This document shows positions 16,898 through 24,463 of a stretch of DNA of 32,900 nt, piece after piece; position 1 is the first letter of the stretch, and each line of letters starts with the position of its first letter. Where the stretch lies: contig JANXLV010000274.1 in assembly GCA_025355005.1 (NCBI GenBank), forward strand, positions 1-32,900. Direction: 5' to 3'. The notes under the pieces were generated by a model. The model ran no database searches. It was not told the DNA's origin and saw only the letters and a program-made list of their open reading frames with translations. This stretch comes from Myxococcales bacterium (lineage in GTDB: Bacteria; Myxococcota_A; Polyangia; Polyangiales; Polyangiaceae). The position numbers and the translations under genes are program-made.

Positions 16898-18385
16898 GTG
16901 CAGGTCCTGGCCGGATTTCTGGCGGTCTCTGCGGCGGGCTGTGGCGGACGTGCGCGCACGGGTGAGCGTCCGCTCGAGGTGCTCGTGGCCCAGGACGCGG
17001 AGTCGCTGGATCCGCGCTTCACGATGGACACCGTGGGGCTGCGCGTGACGCGCCTGATGCACGCGGGACTCTTCCGGCTGGACGAAGGAGACCTGCACCC
17101 CGTCCCGTACGCGGCGAAGGGTGTGCTGTTCCAGAGCCCTGAGGAGCTGGTGGTGGAGCTGCGGACCGACATCACGTTTCACTCGGGCAAGCCACTCGTC
17201 GCCGAGGATGTCGTCGCCACGTTCACGGCCATCGCCGACAAGAGCGTGGGCTCGCGGCACGCGCGCATCTTCGACGCCATCGATCGCGTGACGGCAGACT
17301 CCGCGCATGTGGTCCGCTTCCACATGAAGCGGCCGCACGCCACGCTGCTCACCGATCTCGAGATGCCGATCCTGCGCGCAGACCAGGCGTTCGGCCCGCC
17401 CGACTCGGACGGCGACATGGATGGAATCGGCCCTTATCGCCTGGCGCGCCGGACCGAAGGCGAGATGTCGCTCGTGCCGGCGAAGGACTCCGCGCTCGGC
17501 AAGACACCCGCGCATCCCATCACGATCCGCGTGGTGCACGACGAGAACGCGCGCGCGCTGCGGCTCCTGTCGGGCAGCGGAGACATGGTGCAGAACGGCT
17601 TCTCGCTATCGCTTATCCCGGCGCTCGCGAAGGAGCCGGGCCTCACCGTGCATGCGCGGCCCGGCGCGAACCTGACGTACCTTCTCTTCCGGACGGACCG
17701 CGGACCGCTCGCTGACGTGGCGCTGCGACGCGCCGTGGGCCAGATGCTCGATCGCGAGCTGGTTGGCAGAACGCTGCTCTCCGGTCACGCGACGGTGGCA
17801 ACGACGGTACTTCCCGAGGGCCACTGGGCGCACACCACGCGGCCGGCGGGGGCCATGACGTTCGACCCCGAGGTCGCCGAGGCAGCGATCACAGCGCTCG
17901 GCCGCCGCGGCACGAAGCTCGAGCTGCTCACGTCCACGGACCGCCTGCGCAGCACAGTGGCGCGCTTCTTCGCGCAGACGCTGAACGCGCGCGGCCTGGA
18001 CGTCACGGTGCGCGAGCTGGAGCTGGGCACGCTGATCGCACGGCTGAACGCGGGCGATTTCGATATGTGCACACTGCAGCTACCGGAGCTAGCGGAGCCG
18101 AACGCGCTGCGCTTTTTCTTGCATAGTACATATATTCCGCCCGAGGGCGGCAACCGCGGACGCGTGCACGACGTCATGCTGGACACGCTGTTCGACGATG
18201 GCGATCACGAGCTTCTGCCCGAGAAGCGCCGCGTGATCTACCAGCAGATCGAGGAGCAGCTGGCGCGGGGCGTGTACCTGGTGCCGCTCTGGCACGAAGA
18301 CCAGGTCGCCGTGACGGGACCACGGGCCGCGACCTACCAGCCCAGCCCGGAGGGACGCTGGCTGGGCCTCACCGACGTGCGCTGA
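16898..18385 (+). CDS. Peptide/nickel-type ABC transporter solute-binding lipoprotein (SBP_bac_5)
   Basis: This ~495-residue extracytoplasmic binding protein belongs to the oligopeptide/dipeptide/nickel group. After a lipobox SAAGC it shows the family pattern: VLVAQDAESLDPRFTMDTVG, then ELRTDITFHSGKPLVAEDVV, GIGPYRLARRTEGE, LLFRTDRGPLADVALRRAV and, near the end, IYQQIEEQLARGVYLVPLWH. No permease or ATPase gene is nearby, so it is an orphan binding protein or serves a transporter elsewhere. The start is unclear: no in-frame ATG precedes the signal peptide, and the only usable codon is GTG at 16898, giving an unusually short signal peptide without positive charge. Basic residues (KAKWW) lie just upstream in frame, so an unusual start or a sequence error is possible. 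Confidence 0.85.
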   Translation: MQVLAGFLAVSAAGCGGRARTGERPLEVLVAQDAESLDPRFTMDTVGLRVTRLMHAGLFRLDEGDLHPVPYAAKGVLFQSPEELVVELRTDITFHSGKPLVAEDVVATFTAIADKSVGSRHARIFDAIDRVTADSAHVVRFHMKRPHATLLTDLEMPILRADQAFGPPDSDGDMDGIGPYRLARRTEGEMSLVPAKDSALGKTPAHPITIRVVHDENARALRLLSGSGDMVQNGFSLSLIPALAKEPGLTVHARPGANLTYLLFRTDRGPLADVALRRAVGQMLDRELVGRTLLSGHATVATTVLPEGHWAHTTRPAGAMTFDPEVAEAAITALGRRGTKLELLTSTDRLRSTVARFFAQTLNARGLDVTVRELELGTLIARLNAGDFDMCTLQLPELAEPNALRFFLHSTYIPPEGGNRGRVHDVMLDTLFDDGDHELLPEKRRVIYQQIEEQLARGVYLVPLWHEDQVAVTGPRAATYQPSPEGRWLGLTDVR

Positions 18386-18395
18386 GTCGCTGGGC

Positions 18396-19766
18396 TCATG
18401 GCGCGTCGGGCCGCACGCAGCGAAAGCCGATGGTGGAGGAGAACGGATTGCCATCGGAGCTGACGACCGCACGAATCGCCGCGCGCAGCTGAGAGCCTGG
18501 CTGCGCGAAGCTGCCGCCGCGAACGGTGAAGTCCTTCGTCACGCCGCTCTGTCCTGCGACGCAGAGCGGATCGGTGACGAGCGGGTCGCGCCAGCATCCC
18601 TTTCCTTGCGGTGTCCACGCGTCGGCCATCCATTCGGTGAGGTTGCCGACCACGTCGCGGATCGCGCCGCCCGGGAGTGTCAGCATGTCGAGCTTGCCGC
18701 TGCCCACGGCCGCGGGGCCCTTGCCGAACAGCAGACACTCACCCGTCTGCGCGGTGGGCATGGCGTCGTTGGTGCGCGCGTAGATCGCGTCCGTGCAGTG
18801 GGCTGCGTCGTCGCCCCACACGGCGAACGCGCTGCGACGCGCGCCAGCGATGTACTCCCACTGCGCCTCGCTCGGGAGCGTGCCGCCCAGCTTCGCGCAG
18901 TACGCGAGCGACGCAGGACGCGTGACGCAGTTGAGCGGAAGGGACTCAGCGGCGCCCGCGGCCGTCGTGAACGTGCAAGTCGGGTCGGTCTCGTGGACGA
19001 TGACGCGTGTGTTCACCGCGAGCTTCGATGCGCGGTACTGCCCCACCGTGGCTTCCGTCGCGGACATGAAGAACGGCGACACGACGACCAGTCGCTCCGA
19101 CGATGTGCTGCCGTACGTGTTGCCCACGGTCAGGTCGCCCATCCAGTACGCGCCGCCAGGCACACAGACCTCGCCGTCGTGCGGCGCCGAGGAGCAGCCG
19201 CGGACGTGGTCCTGCGCGAACGTACCGCCGAGCGCCCCGTTCGCGGGGCCCGGAAGCGGATCGACGGGCGCATCCAGCGTGCCTGTCGGCGTGCCCAGGC
19301 CCTCCGTCATGAGCTCCACGTGCACGTCGATGATGCCCTCCGCGGACGTGACTGGCAGCGCGAAGACCGTCTCGAGCGTGGAGGTCGCGCGCGGCTCTGC
19401 GGTGGCCGCGCCCGTGCTGCGATAAAGGCGCACGCGCGCGAGATAGCCGGTATGTCCCGCGGGCGGCGCGACCCCGAACGTCGCGCGCCCGTCCCGCACG
19501 GTGCGCTGGTCCAGTCCGAACTCGCGCGCGCACTCTGCGCACGGCGCGGTCTCGCCAGGGGCGAAGAGCTCGATGCGGAGCCGGTCGAAGATCGGCGCGT
19601 TCGCAGGCGGTGCGTCACGAGGGCCGGGCGGCACGAGCGCGTCCGTGTCGATGCCGATGCGCACCTGCCCCGGCGGCGGCAACGTGCGATCACCACACGC
19701 GGCGATCATCACGAGCGCCGAGAGCGCGATCGGCACAAGGGCCGCAGCGGACGAGCGCGAGCTCAC
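18396..19766 (-). CDS. Lipoprotein with FGE-sulfatase (SUMF1)-like domain (paralogue 2)
   Basis: This 456-residue lipoprotein has a signal peptide ending IAAC (Cys24). A beta-rich N-terminal ~150 residues (VRIGIDTDALVPP; TLETVFALPVTSAEG) precede an FGE/SUMF1 fold from ~175 to the end: EVCVPGGAYWMGDLTVGN, PFFMSATEATVGQYRA, GTLPSEAQWEYIAGARRSAF, GNLTEWMADAW, and VRGGSFAQPGSQLRAAIRAV then GFRCVRP. The two copper-binding cysteines of true formylglycine-generating enzymes, expected in the last block, are absent, so sulfatase maturation is unlikely; a binding or structural surface role fits better. The GTG start overlaps the upstream stop by four bases (GTGA) with GGAGGC before it. Confidence 0.85.
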   Translation of the reverse strand: MSSRSSAAALVPIALSALVMIAACGDRTLPPPGQVRIGIDTDALVPPGPRDAPPANAPIFDRLRIELFAPGETAPCAECAREFGLDQRTVRDGRATFGVAPPAGHTGYLARVRLYRSTGAATAEPRATSTLETVFALPVTSAEGIIDVHVELMTEGLGTPTGTLDAPVDPLPGPANGALGGTFAQDHVRGCSSAPHDGEVCVPGGAYWMGDLTVGNTYGSTSSERLVVVSPFFMSATEATVGQYRASKLAVNTRVIVHETDPTCTFTTAAGAAESLPLNCVTRPASLAYCAKLGGTLPSEAQWEYIAGARRSAFAVWGDDAAHCTDAIYARTNDAMPTAQTGECLLFGKGPAAVGSGKLDMLTLPGGAIRDVVGNLTEWMADAWTPQGKGCWRDPLVTDPLCVAGQSGVTKDFTVRGGSFAQPGSQLRAAIRAVVSSDGNPFSSTIGFRCVRPDAP

Positions 19767-21274
19767 TGCGCGCCTCCGCCGTCGGTCGCGTACACGCAGC
19801 GAAGGCCGAGCGGATAGGAGCCCGACGTGCGATCGTCGACGAAGCGCGTGGTCGACGCGACCATCTGCGGGAGGATGTAGTTCGCGCCGCGGATGATGCT
19901 GCTCTTGTCGGACGCGGCGGGCTCGCAGCGCGGGTCGACGATGGGCCCTTCGAGCCAGCACGGATCCGAGTATGGCACGGCCTTGTCGATCACCCACTCC
20001 GAGAGGCCCCCGCCGAGCGCATTCAAACCGAGCGGCGAGAGATCGTTCTGGCTGTCCTTGGGTGGTGGCGGCGTCTGTGGGAACTGGAGGCACTTGCCGT
20101 GCGTGGCCTTGTCGTCACCGCGACCGAACGCAGCGCGCGCGCAGGTCGGATCGTCGTTGCCCCACGGATAGCGCGTCTTCTCCGCGCGACCTGCGACCGT
20201 GGCGGCGTGCTCCCATTGCGCCTCGGTGGGCAGGTCGCCGCCAAGATACTTGCAGAATGCACGCGCTGCGTTCCACGGCACGCAGTTGAGCGCGTAGTCC
20301 TCGCGTCCCTTCGGCGTGGTCGACCACGTGCAGAGCCCGGTCGCGCTCGTGCTCAGCGGGCCGTCGTTGGCGGTGGGCGCGGCCGGCTGCGCGAAGCCCT
20401 TGGCCCTGGCCGCGCGATAGCGTGCAACGGTCACCTCGAAGCGATCCATCCAGAAGCGGTGGAGACCGAACGTGCGCACGGGGAGCGCGGCGACCTCGAT
20501 GCCGGACAGGAGATCCGCCGTACCGATCACGGTTGCGCCTCCTGCAACACAGATGCGGTCGACGTCGCTCGATGCCGTGGGCGCCGCGCATGGCTCGTTC
20601 GGCCAGGACCCCACGGCCGATGGCGTGACGTCGGCGTCGTCAGCGAAGGGCAACAGTGTCACGGGCGCGAGCGCCTTCTCGGTGTCGATGCACGTGGTCG
20701 CCGCGCCGAGCGTGAGCACGGGCGCGTCGCTGGAGAAGCGCGCGGATGTTCCGAGGCAGGCACCGTGGAGCGTCACGCGCGCATGCTTCTTCGCGTCGAC
20801 GGGGAGCTCGACGTAGAGCAGACGGTCCACGGTGACGAGCGGCCACGGCGCGCTCGCGGGCGTCACGTCGACGCCACCCGACACGAGGCGCGGCGCGTTC
20901 GATCTGGGTGTGGGGTCCATCGGCCCACCCCATACATGTGGCGCCTCGCCGCGATAGTCGCGCGTCTGCCCCGTGGGATACGCGCGAAGGCGCACCCATA
21001 CGCTCTTCGTCGTGGAACCATCCGCGTAAACACCGAAGCTCACGGGCCAGTCGCGCGGATCGGGTCGCGCGAACTCCGCGGTCTGGAACCACGTGCCGTG
21101 CTCGTCATAAAGATCCACGCGCAGGCTCGACACGGCGAGCGGCACTGGAAGATCGGTGTCGACGCTGAGGACGACCTCGGGCAGCGGCGGCAGGTCCTTC
21201 GTGCATGCGAACGAGCCGAGCACGAGCGGCACCAGGGACGCGACGGCGAAGCATCTCCACACGAGCACGTGCAC
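19763..21274 (-). CDS. Lipoprotein with FGE-sulfatase (SUMF1)-like domain (paralogue 1)
   Basis: This 503-residue paralogue of the next gene has a signal peptide ending SFAC (Cys24). The N-terminal ~200 residues are beta-rich (EVVLSVDTDLPVP; SLRVDLYDEHGTWFQTAEFA). The FGE-like domain runs from ~240: ICVAGGATVIGTADLLSG, FWMDRFEVTVARYRAARAKG, NCVPWNAARAFCKYLGGDLP, TEAQWEHAATVAG, YPWGNDDPTC, GGGLSEWVIDKAVPYSD, and IIRGANYILPQ ending GLRCVYATD. The C-terminal Cys pair needed for formylglycine formation is missing. It is first of a two-gene operon, its stop overlapping the start of the second by four bases. The ATG at 21274 lies only 29 bases from the divergent ATG at 21304. Confidence 0.87.
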   Translation of the reverse strand: MHVLVWRCFAVASLVPLVLGSFACTKDLPPLPEVVLSVDTDLPVPLAVSSLRVDLYDEHGTWFQTAEFARPDPRDWPVSFGVYADGSTTKSVWVRLRAYPTGQTRDYRGEAPHVWGGPMDPTPRSNAPRLVSGGVDVTPASAPWPLVTVDRLLYVELPVDAKKHARVTLHGACLGTSARFSSDAPVLTLGAATTCIDTEKALAPVTLLPFADDADVTPSAVGSWPNEPCAAPTASSDVDRICVAGGATVIGTADLLSGIEVAALPVRTFGLHRFWMDRFEVTVARYRAARAKGFAQPAAPTANDGPLSTSATGLCTWSTTPKGREDYALNCVPWNAARAFCKYLGGDLPTEAQWEHAATVAGRAEKTRYPWGNDDPTCARAAFGRGDDKATHGKCLQFPQTPPPPKDSQNDLSPLGLNALGGGLSEWVIDKAVPYSDPCWLEGPIVDPRCEPAASDKSSIIRGANYILPQMVASTTRFVDDRTSGSYPLGLRCVYATDGGGAQ

Positions 21275-21303
21275 ACTCTAGATCATGTCGTAGTCTTCCG
21301 ATC

Positions 21304-22158
21304 ATGGAGATGGGAGGAAGCCCGGTGACAGCGCAGGATCCACTGAGGACGCCGCTGCGCGTGGTGGCGGCCGGCCTGGGCGCCACCGTCCTCATGATGA
21401 CGCTCAGCGTCGCGTCGTTCGCCTTGTTCGACAGCGGTTATCGCATGGCGGCGCTCTCGAATCTGATCTCCGTCGTCTCCGTCGTCAGCGACACGACCGT
21501 GGTCGTCGGTTGCGTGATGCTGGCGCGACTGAAGAGGCCTGGCTCCTCGCAGGCGCTCGCGTCCGCGATCTGCCACGGGATCGGGATCGCCTTCGTGGGG
21601 CTCTGGTACGCGCTTGCGGCGACGGGATTCTCTTCACTCTTCACCCTGATGGCGCTCGCGAACAACCTCATCGACGTCGCTGGCGTCATCACGCTCGCGC
21701 TGGCGCTGCGCGAGGTCGCGAAGAGCCGCGGCCGGAACTACGACGGCTTGCTCTTCGCCGCAGCGGGGGTCATGGGCTTCTCGGTGCTCGGCGCGCTCGT
21801 CAACGCCATCGGCAGCTTCCCCATGGCCATCTATTACATGACCACTGCGACGAGCTCCTTCTCGCGTCTAGCCATGATCTTCGTCGCGCTCATGATCGTG
21901 CGACATGCGCCGCTCCCCGACGCGCAGCTCGCCTACGACTCTGCCTACCGCGGGCCCACGGGCGCCGTCGAATCGCGAACGACCACACGCGTGGAAGGCA
22001 GCGTCGCGCTCGGCTTCATGGCGGGCTTCTTCGGTGGCTGTATCGGCGCGCTGCTCGTGCTGGCGATCGCTAAGGGCGTGAAGACGAAGCGTGGCGCAGG
22101 GATCGGCTTCGCGTGTCAGACGGTGGTCGGCATCGGACTGCGCGCCGCCATGCACTGA
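21304..22158 (+). CDS. Seven-helix integral membrane protein, unknown function
   Basis: This 284-residue protein has about seven hydrophobic helices: ~20-42 (VVAAGLGATVLMMTLSVASF), ~49-73 (ALSNLISVVSVVSDTTVVVG), ~87-110, ~113-136 (LMALANNLIDVAGVITLALA), ~146-168 (GLLFAAAGVMGFSVLGALVN), ~178-198, and ~240-262 (ALGFMAGFFGGCIGALLVLA), the last after a polar loop that contains AYDSAYRGPTGAVESRTTT. No family is recognised and no transport or enzyme motif stands out. The ATG at 21304 sits 29 bases from the divergent lipoprotein start. The 3' end nearly touches the convergent gene (three bases between stops). Confidence 0.8.
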   Translation: MEMGGSPVTAQDPLRTPLRVVAAGLGATVLMMTLSVASFALFDSGYRMAALSNLISVVSVVSDTTVVVGCVMLARLKRPGSSQALASAICHGIGIAFVGLWYALAATGFSSLFTLMALANNLIDVAGVITLALALREVAKSRGRNYDGLLFAAAGVMGFSVLGALVNAIGSFPMAIYYMTTATSSFSRLAMIFVALMIVRHAPLPDAQLAYDSAYRGPTGAVESRTTTRVEGSVALGFMAGFFGGCIGALLVLAIAKGVKTKRGAGIGFACQTVVGIGLRAAMH

Positions 22159-22161
22159 TCG

Positions 22162-23085
22162 TCACGGAGCTACCGCGTCGGCGACGTCGCGCGCCGCATC
22201 GTCCCCGCCGAGCAACGGAACCAACTGCATCCACTCCACGAGACCGCAGCCACGCTCGTCCTCGAATGGCTCGTCGCCGTCCTCCGCGAAGCCCTGCTCG
22301 AAGACGGTGAGAAAGCGCGCGTAGAGCGCGGCGCGCGGCAACGCGAGCAATCCCTGGTCGCTGCGTCCACCAGCGGCATCTCGGGCCACGTCCTCTGCGT
22401 TGCCTTGGAGCGCGCGCATTGCCGTGGCACCGAATCCCGGAGACGGGTGAAGGCGCGACGCGAGCTCGACGGCGCGCGGATGCATCTCGGGCGACAGGTG
22501 CGGCGCGATCGCGACGAATACGCGCGCATCGCCCAGCGACGGATCGGCTGCATTTTCCAGCGCCGATGCGATCGCGCGCGCGCGCCACGCTGGAGGCAGC
22601 TCCGCCGCGACCAGCGCGTACCCGAGCGCCCGGTAGTACTCGTGCGAGAGAGCGATCGCCTCCAGCAGCACCGCGGGCGCCACCTCGCCCATGCCCGGGG
22701 CCGCGCGTGCGAGGAGCCGGGGAAGGTCGTACGGCGGGAAGCTCTTTGACTTGCAAGCGGCCTCCGTCTCGCGAAAGAGGGCGACACGCCCGTCGCGCGG
22801 CGCAAGGCTCACGAGCGTTGCAAGACATTCGATGCTCGCGCGCACGAGCACCTGCGACGACGCATCGGTCGCGGTCTTGCGCGAGAGCTCCTCGCGAGCG
22901 GCGGTGAGCGCCACGGCGCGCGCGGGCTCGTGGACCGCCGACAGCGCAGTGAGCACATCCATCGTCCAGGTGGTGCGCTGCTCCGAGCTCGCCGCGCGAA
23001 GCGCCCGCTCGAGGACGTACGCGCGGCTCGAGGGATCTTCACACGCACTTCCGACCCGAAGGAGCGCGCGCGACGCGCCGGGCAA
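22162..23085 (-). CDS. Hypothetical all-helical protein, TTG start, N-terminus uncertain
   Basis: This soluble, Ala- and Leu-rich protein of at least 307 residues consists of short repeated helices (SSRAYVLERALRAASSEQRT; RAVELASRLHPSPGFGATAM), with the look of a HEAT/TPR-type solenoid; no family is recognised. No signal peptide or catalytic motif is seen. The only standard in-frame start is TTG at 23085, with no clear ribosome-binding site. Coding-like sequence continues upstream in frame (IGQLFRVAASRFRARHGKTP) to a stop near 23180, without any ATG, GTG or TTG. The true N-terminus may therefore use a rare codon, or the 5' end may be damaged. Confidence 0.65.
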   Translation of the reverse strand: MPGASRALLRVGSACEDPSSRAYVLERALRAASSEQRTTWTMDVLTALSAVHEPARAVALTAAREELSRKTATDASSQVLVRASIECLATLVSLAPRDGRVALFRETEAACKSKSFPPYDLPRLLARAAPGMGEVAPAVLLEAIALSHEYYRALGYALVAAELPPAWRARAIASALENAADPSLGDARVFVAIAPHLSPEMHPRAVELASRLHPSPGFGATAMRALQGNAEDVARDAAGGRSDQGLLALPRAALYARFLTVFEQGFAEDGDEPFEDERGCGLVEWMQLVPLLGGDDAARDVADAVAP

Positions 23086-23212
23086 TGCGACGTCGGGCGT
23101 TTTCCCATGGCGTGCGCGAAACCGCGACGCGGCGACGCGAAAGAGCTGCCCGATGTCGTGTGCGTTGGCGATGTCCTGATATTACCGCCCACCCAGGGCG
23201 GACGCCACGCAT

Positions 23213-23271
23213 CGAACGTGCACCGAACGTGCACCAAAGCACACCATTTAACCTTGTTTAACGGGCACGTT
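23213..23271. promoter_or_regulatory. Repeat cluster upstream of the six-gene block: tandem 11-mers plus inverted half-site
   Basis: CGAACGTGCAC occurs twice head to tail at 23213-23223 and 23224-23234, and an inverted GCACGTT lies at 23265-23271. Between them TTTAAC occurs twice (23247-23252, 23257-23262), spaced by ten bases, about one helix turn. The stretch is far more AT-rich than its surroundings and ends 26 bases before the ATG at 23298. This looks like an operator and promoter region, but no -35/-10 pair can be assigned with confidence. Confidence 0.5.
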
Positions 23272-23297
23272 GGGGCAGGCTGCACTTTACTCCCACC

Positions 23298-24452
23298 ATG
23301 CACCGCCACACACTGCTCGCCATTCTTCCTTTGCTCCTCGCGTGCTCTTCGTCCAGCACGCAGGCCGTCGCCGACGCCGGAGCGGATCCGGACGCAGGCG
23401 CAGCAGACGCAGGCCCTCCGAACCCGTTCGCCGCGTACGAGCAGGCCGTCCTCGCGACGTCGTGGGAGAAGCTCGCAGGCGCGACGGCCCCGGCCACGAA
23501 GGGAGGCGCGAAGATGGACGACCTGTACTTCACGAGCCCGACTGTCGGTTACGCAGCGACCGGCTTTGCCGGCATCCAGAAGACGACTGACGGTGGCGCG
23601 ACGTGGACGAAGGCATTCACCAACACCGGCACGTTCTTCCGCTCCGTTCTCTTCGTGGACGACAACCACGGGTTCGCTGGCAACCTGGGCGCGGGCCTCG
23701 ACATGTCGATCTCGGATGCGACCGTCCTCTACGAGACCAAGGACGCAGGCAAGACGTGGACTGCCGTCACCGCGATCGCAGGTCCCATGCCGTCTGGCAT
23801 CTGCAACCTGACCAAGGTGGACGCGACGCATCTCTTCGCCGTCGGCCGCGCGAACGGCCCCGCACACGTCCTCTCGTCGAGCGATGCGGGCGCGACGTGG
23901 ACGTCGACCGACATGGGCGCGCAGCTGAGCATGCTGATCGACGCGCACTTCACGTCGCCCACCGAAGGCATCATCGCAGGTCAGGGAGTGGGCGCCGGTG
24001 ACGTGTGCACCATTCTTCGTACGACCGACGGCGGAAAGACGTACGCGAAGGTCTTCGCTTCGAAGGCTGGCGGAAGCCTCTGCTGGAAGCTCTCGTTCCC
24101 CACGAACGACGTGGGCTACGTGGCCGTCCAGGACGAAGCAAAGGGACCCGCGACGTTCGTGAAGACGCTCGACGGCGGCATCACGTGGACGGAGATGCCA
24201 CTCCCCGTGAAGACCACGGCGCTCGGCGGTTATCCGGCCATCGGTATCGGCTTCATCACGCCGAACCTCGGATGGGTCGCGCCGGAAGATCCCACGCTCC
24301 CCGCGTACCGCACCACGGATGGCGGACTGACGTGGACCATCGACACCGCGCTCAAGTCGCCGATCAACCGGTTTCGTTTCGTCGACAAGAACACGGCGTA
24401 CGCGATCGGCGCCAACGTGTGGAAGATGTCGATCACGTACACGGGCAACTGA
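23298..24452 (+). CDS. Secreted lipoprotein with six Asp-box (BNR/YCF48-like) repeats
   Basis: This 384-residue lipoprotein has a lipobox LLAC (Cys16) and an Asp/Ala/Gly linker (ADAGADPDAGAADAG), then a beta-propeller built from repeats carrying the Asp-box S/T-x-D-G/A-G-x-T-W/Y. Boxes are at about 97 (TTDGGATW), 147 (TKDAGKTW), 195 (SSDAGATW), 242 (TTDGGKTY), 290 (TLDGGITW) and 339 (TTDGGLTW). The fold resembles YCF48/HCF136-type assembly factors and sialidase-like propellers, but no sialidase catalytic Arg triad is evident, so a binding or assembly role is more likely. It is first of six co-directional genes; the fusion enzyme gene starts 11 bases after its stop. Confidence 0.87.
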   Translation: MHRHTLLAILPLLLACSSSSTQAVADAGADPDAGAADAGPPNPFAAYEQAVLATSWEKLAGATAPATKGGAKMDDLYFTSPTVGYAATGFAGIQKTTDGGATWTKAFTNTGTFFRSVLFVDDNHGFAGNLGAGLDMSISDATVLYETKDAGKTWTAVTAIAGPMPSGICNLTKVDATHLFAVGRANGPAHVLSSSDAGATWTSTDMGAQLSMLIDAHFTSPTEGIIAGQGVGAGDVCTILRTTDGGKTYAKVFASKAGGSLCWKLSFPTNDVGYVAVQDEAKGPATFVKTLDGGITWTEMPLPVKTTALGGYPAIGIGFITPNLGWVAPEDPTLPAYRTTDGGLTWTIDTALKSPINRFRFVDKNTAYAIGANVWKMSITYTGN

Positions 24453-24463
24453 GGAAGCAACGA

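Noticed and set aside
19610..21328. 572-residue plus-strand frame
   Set aside because: Arg-rich antisense shadow of the two FGE-like lipoproteins.
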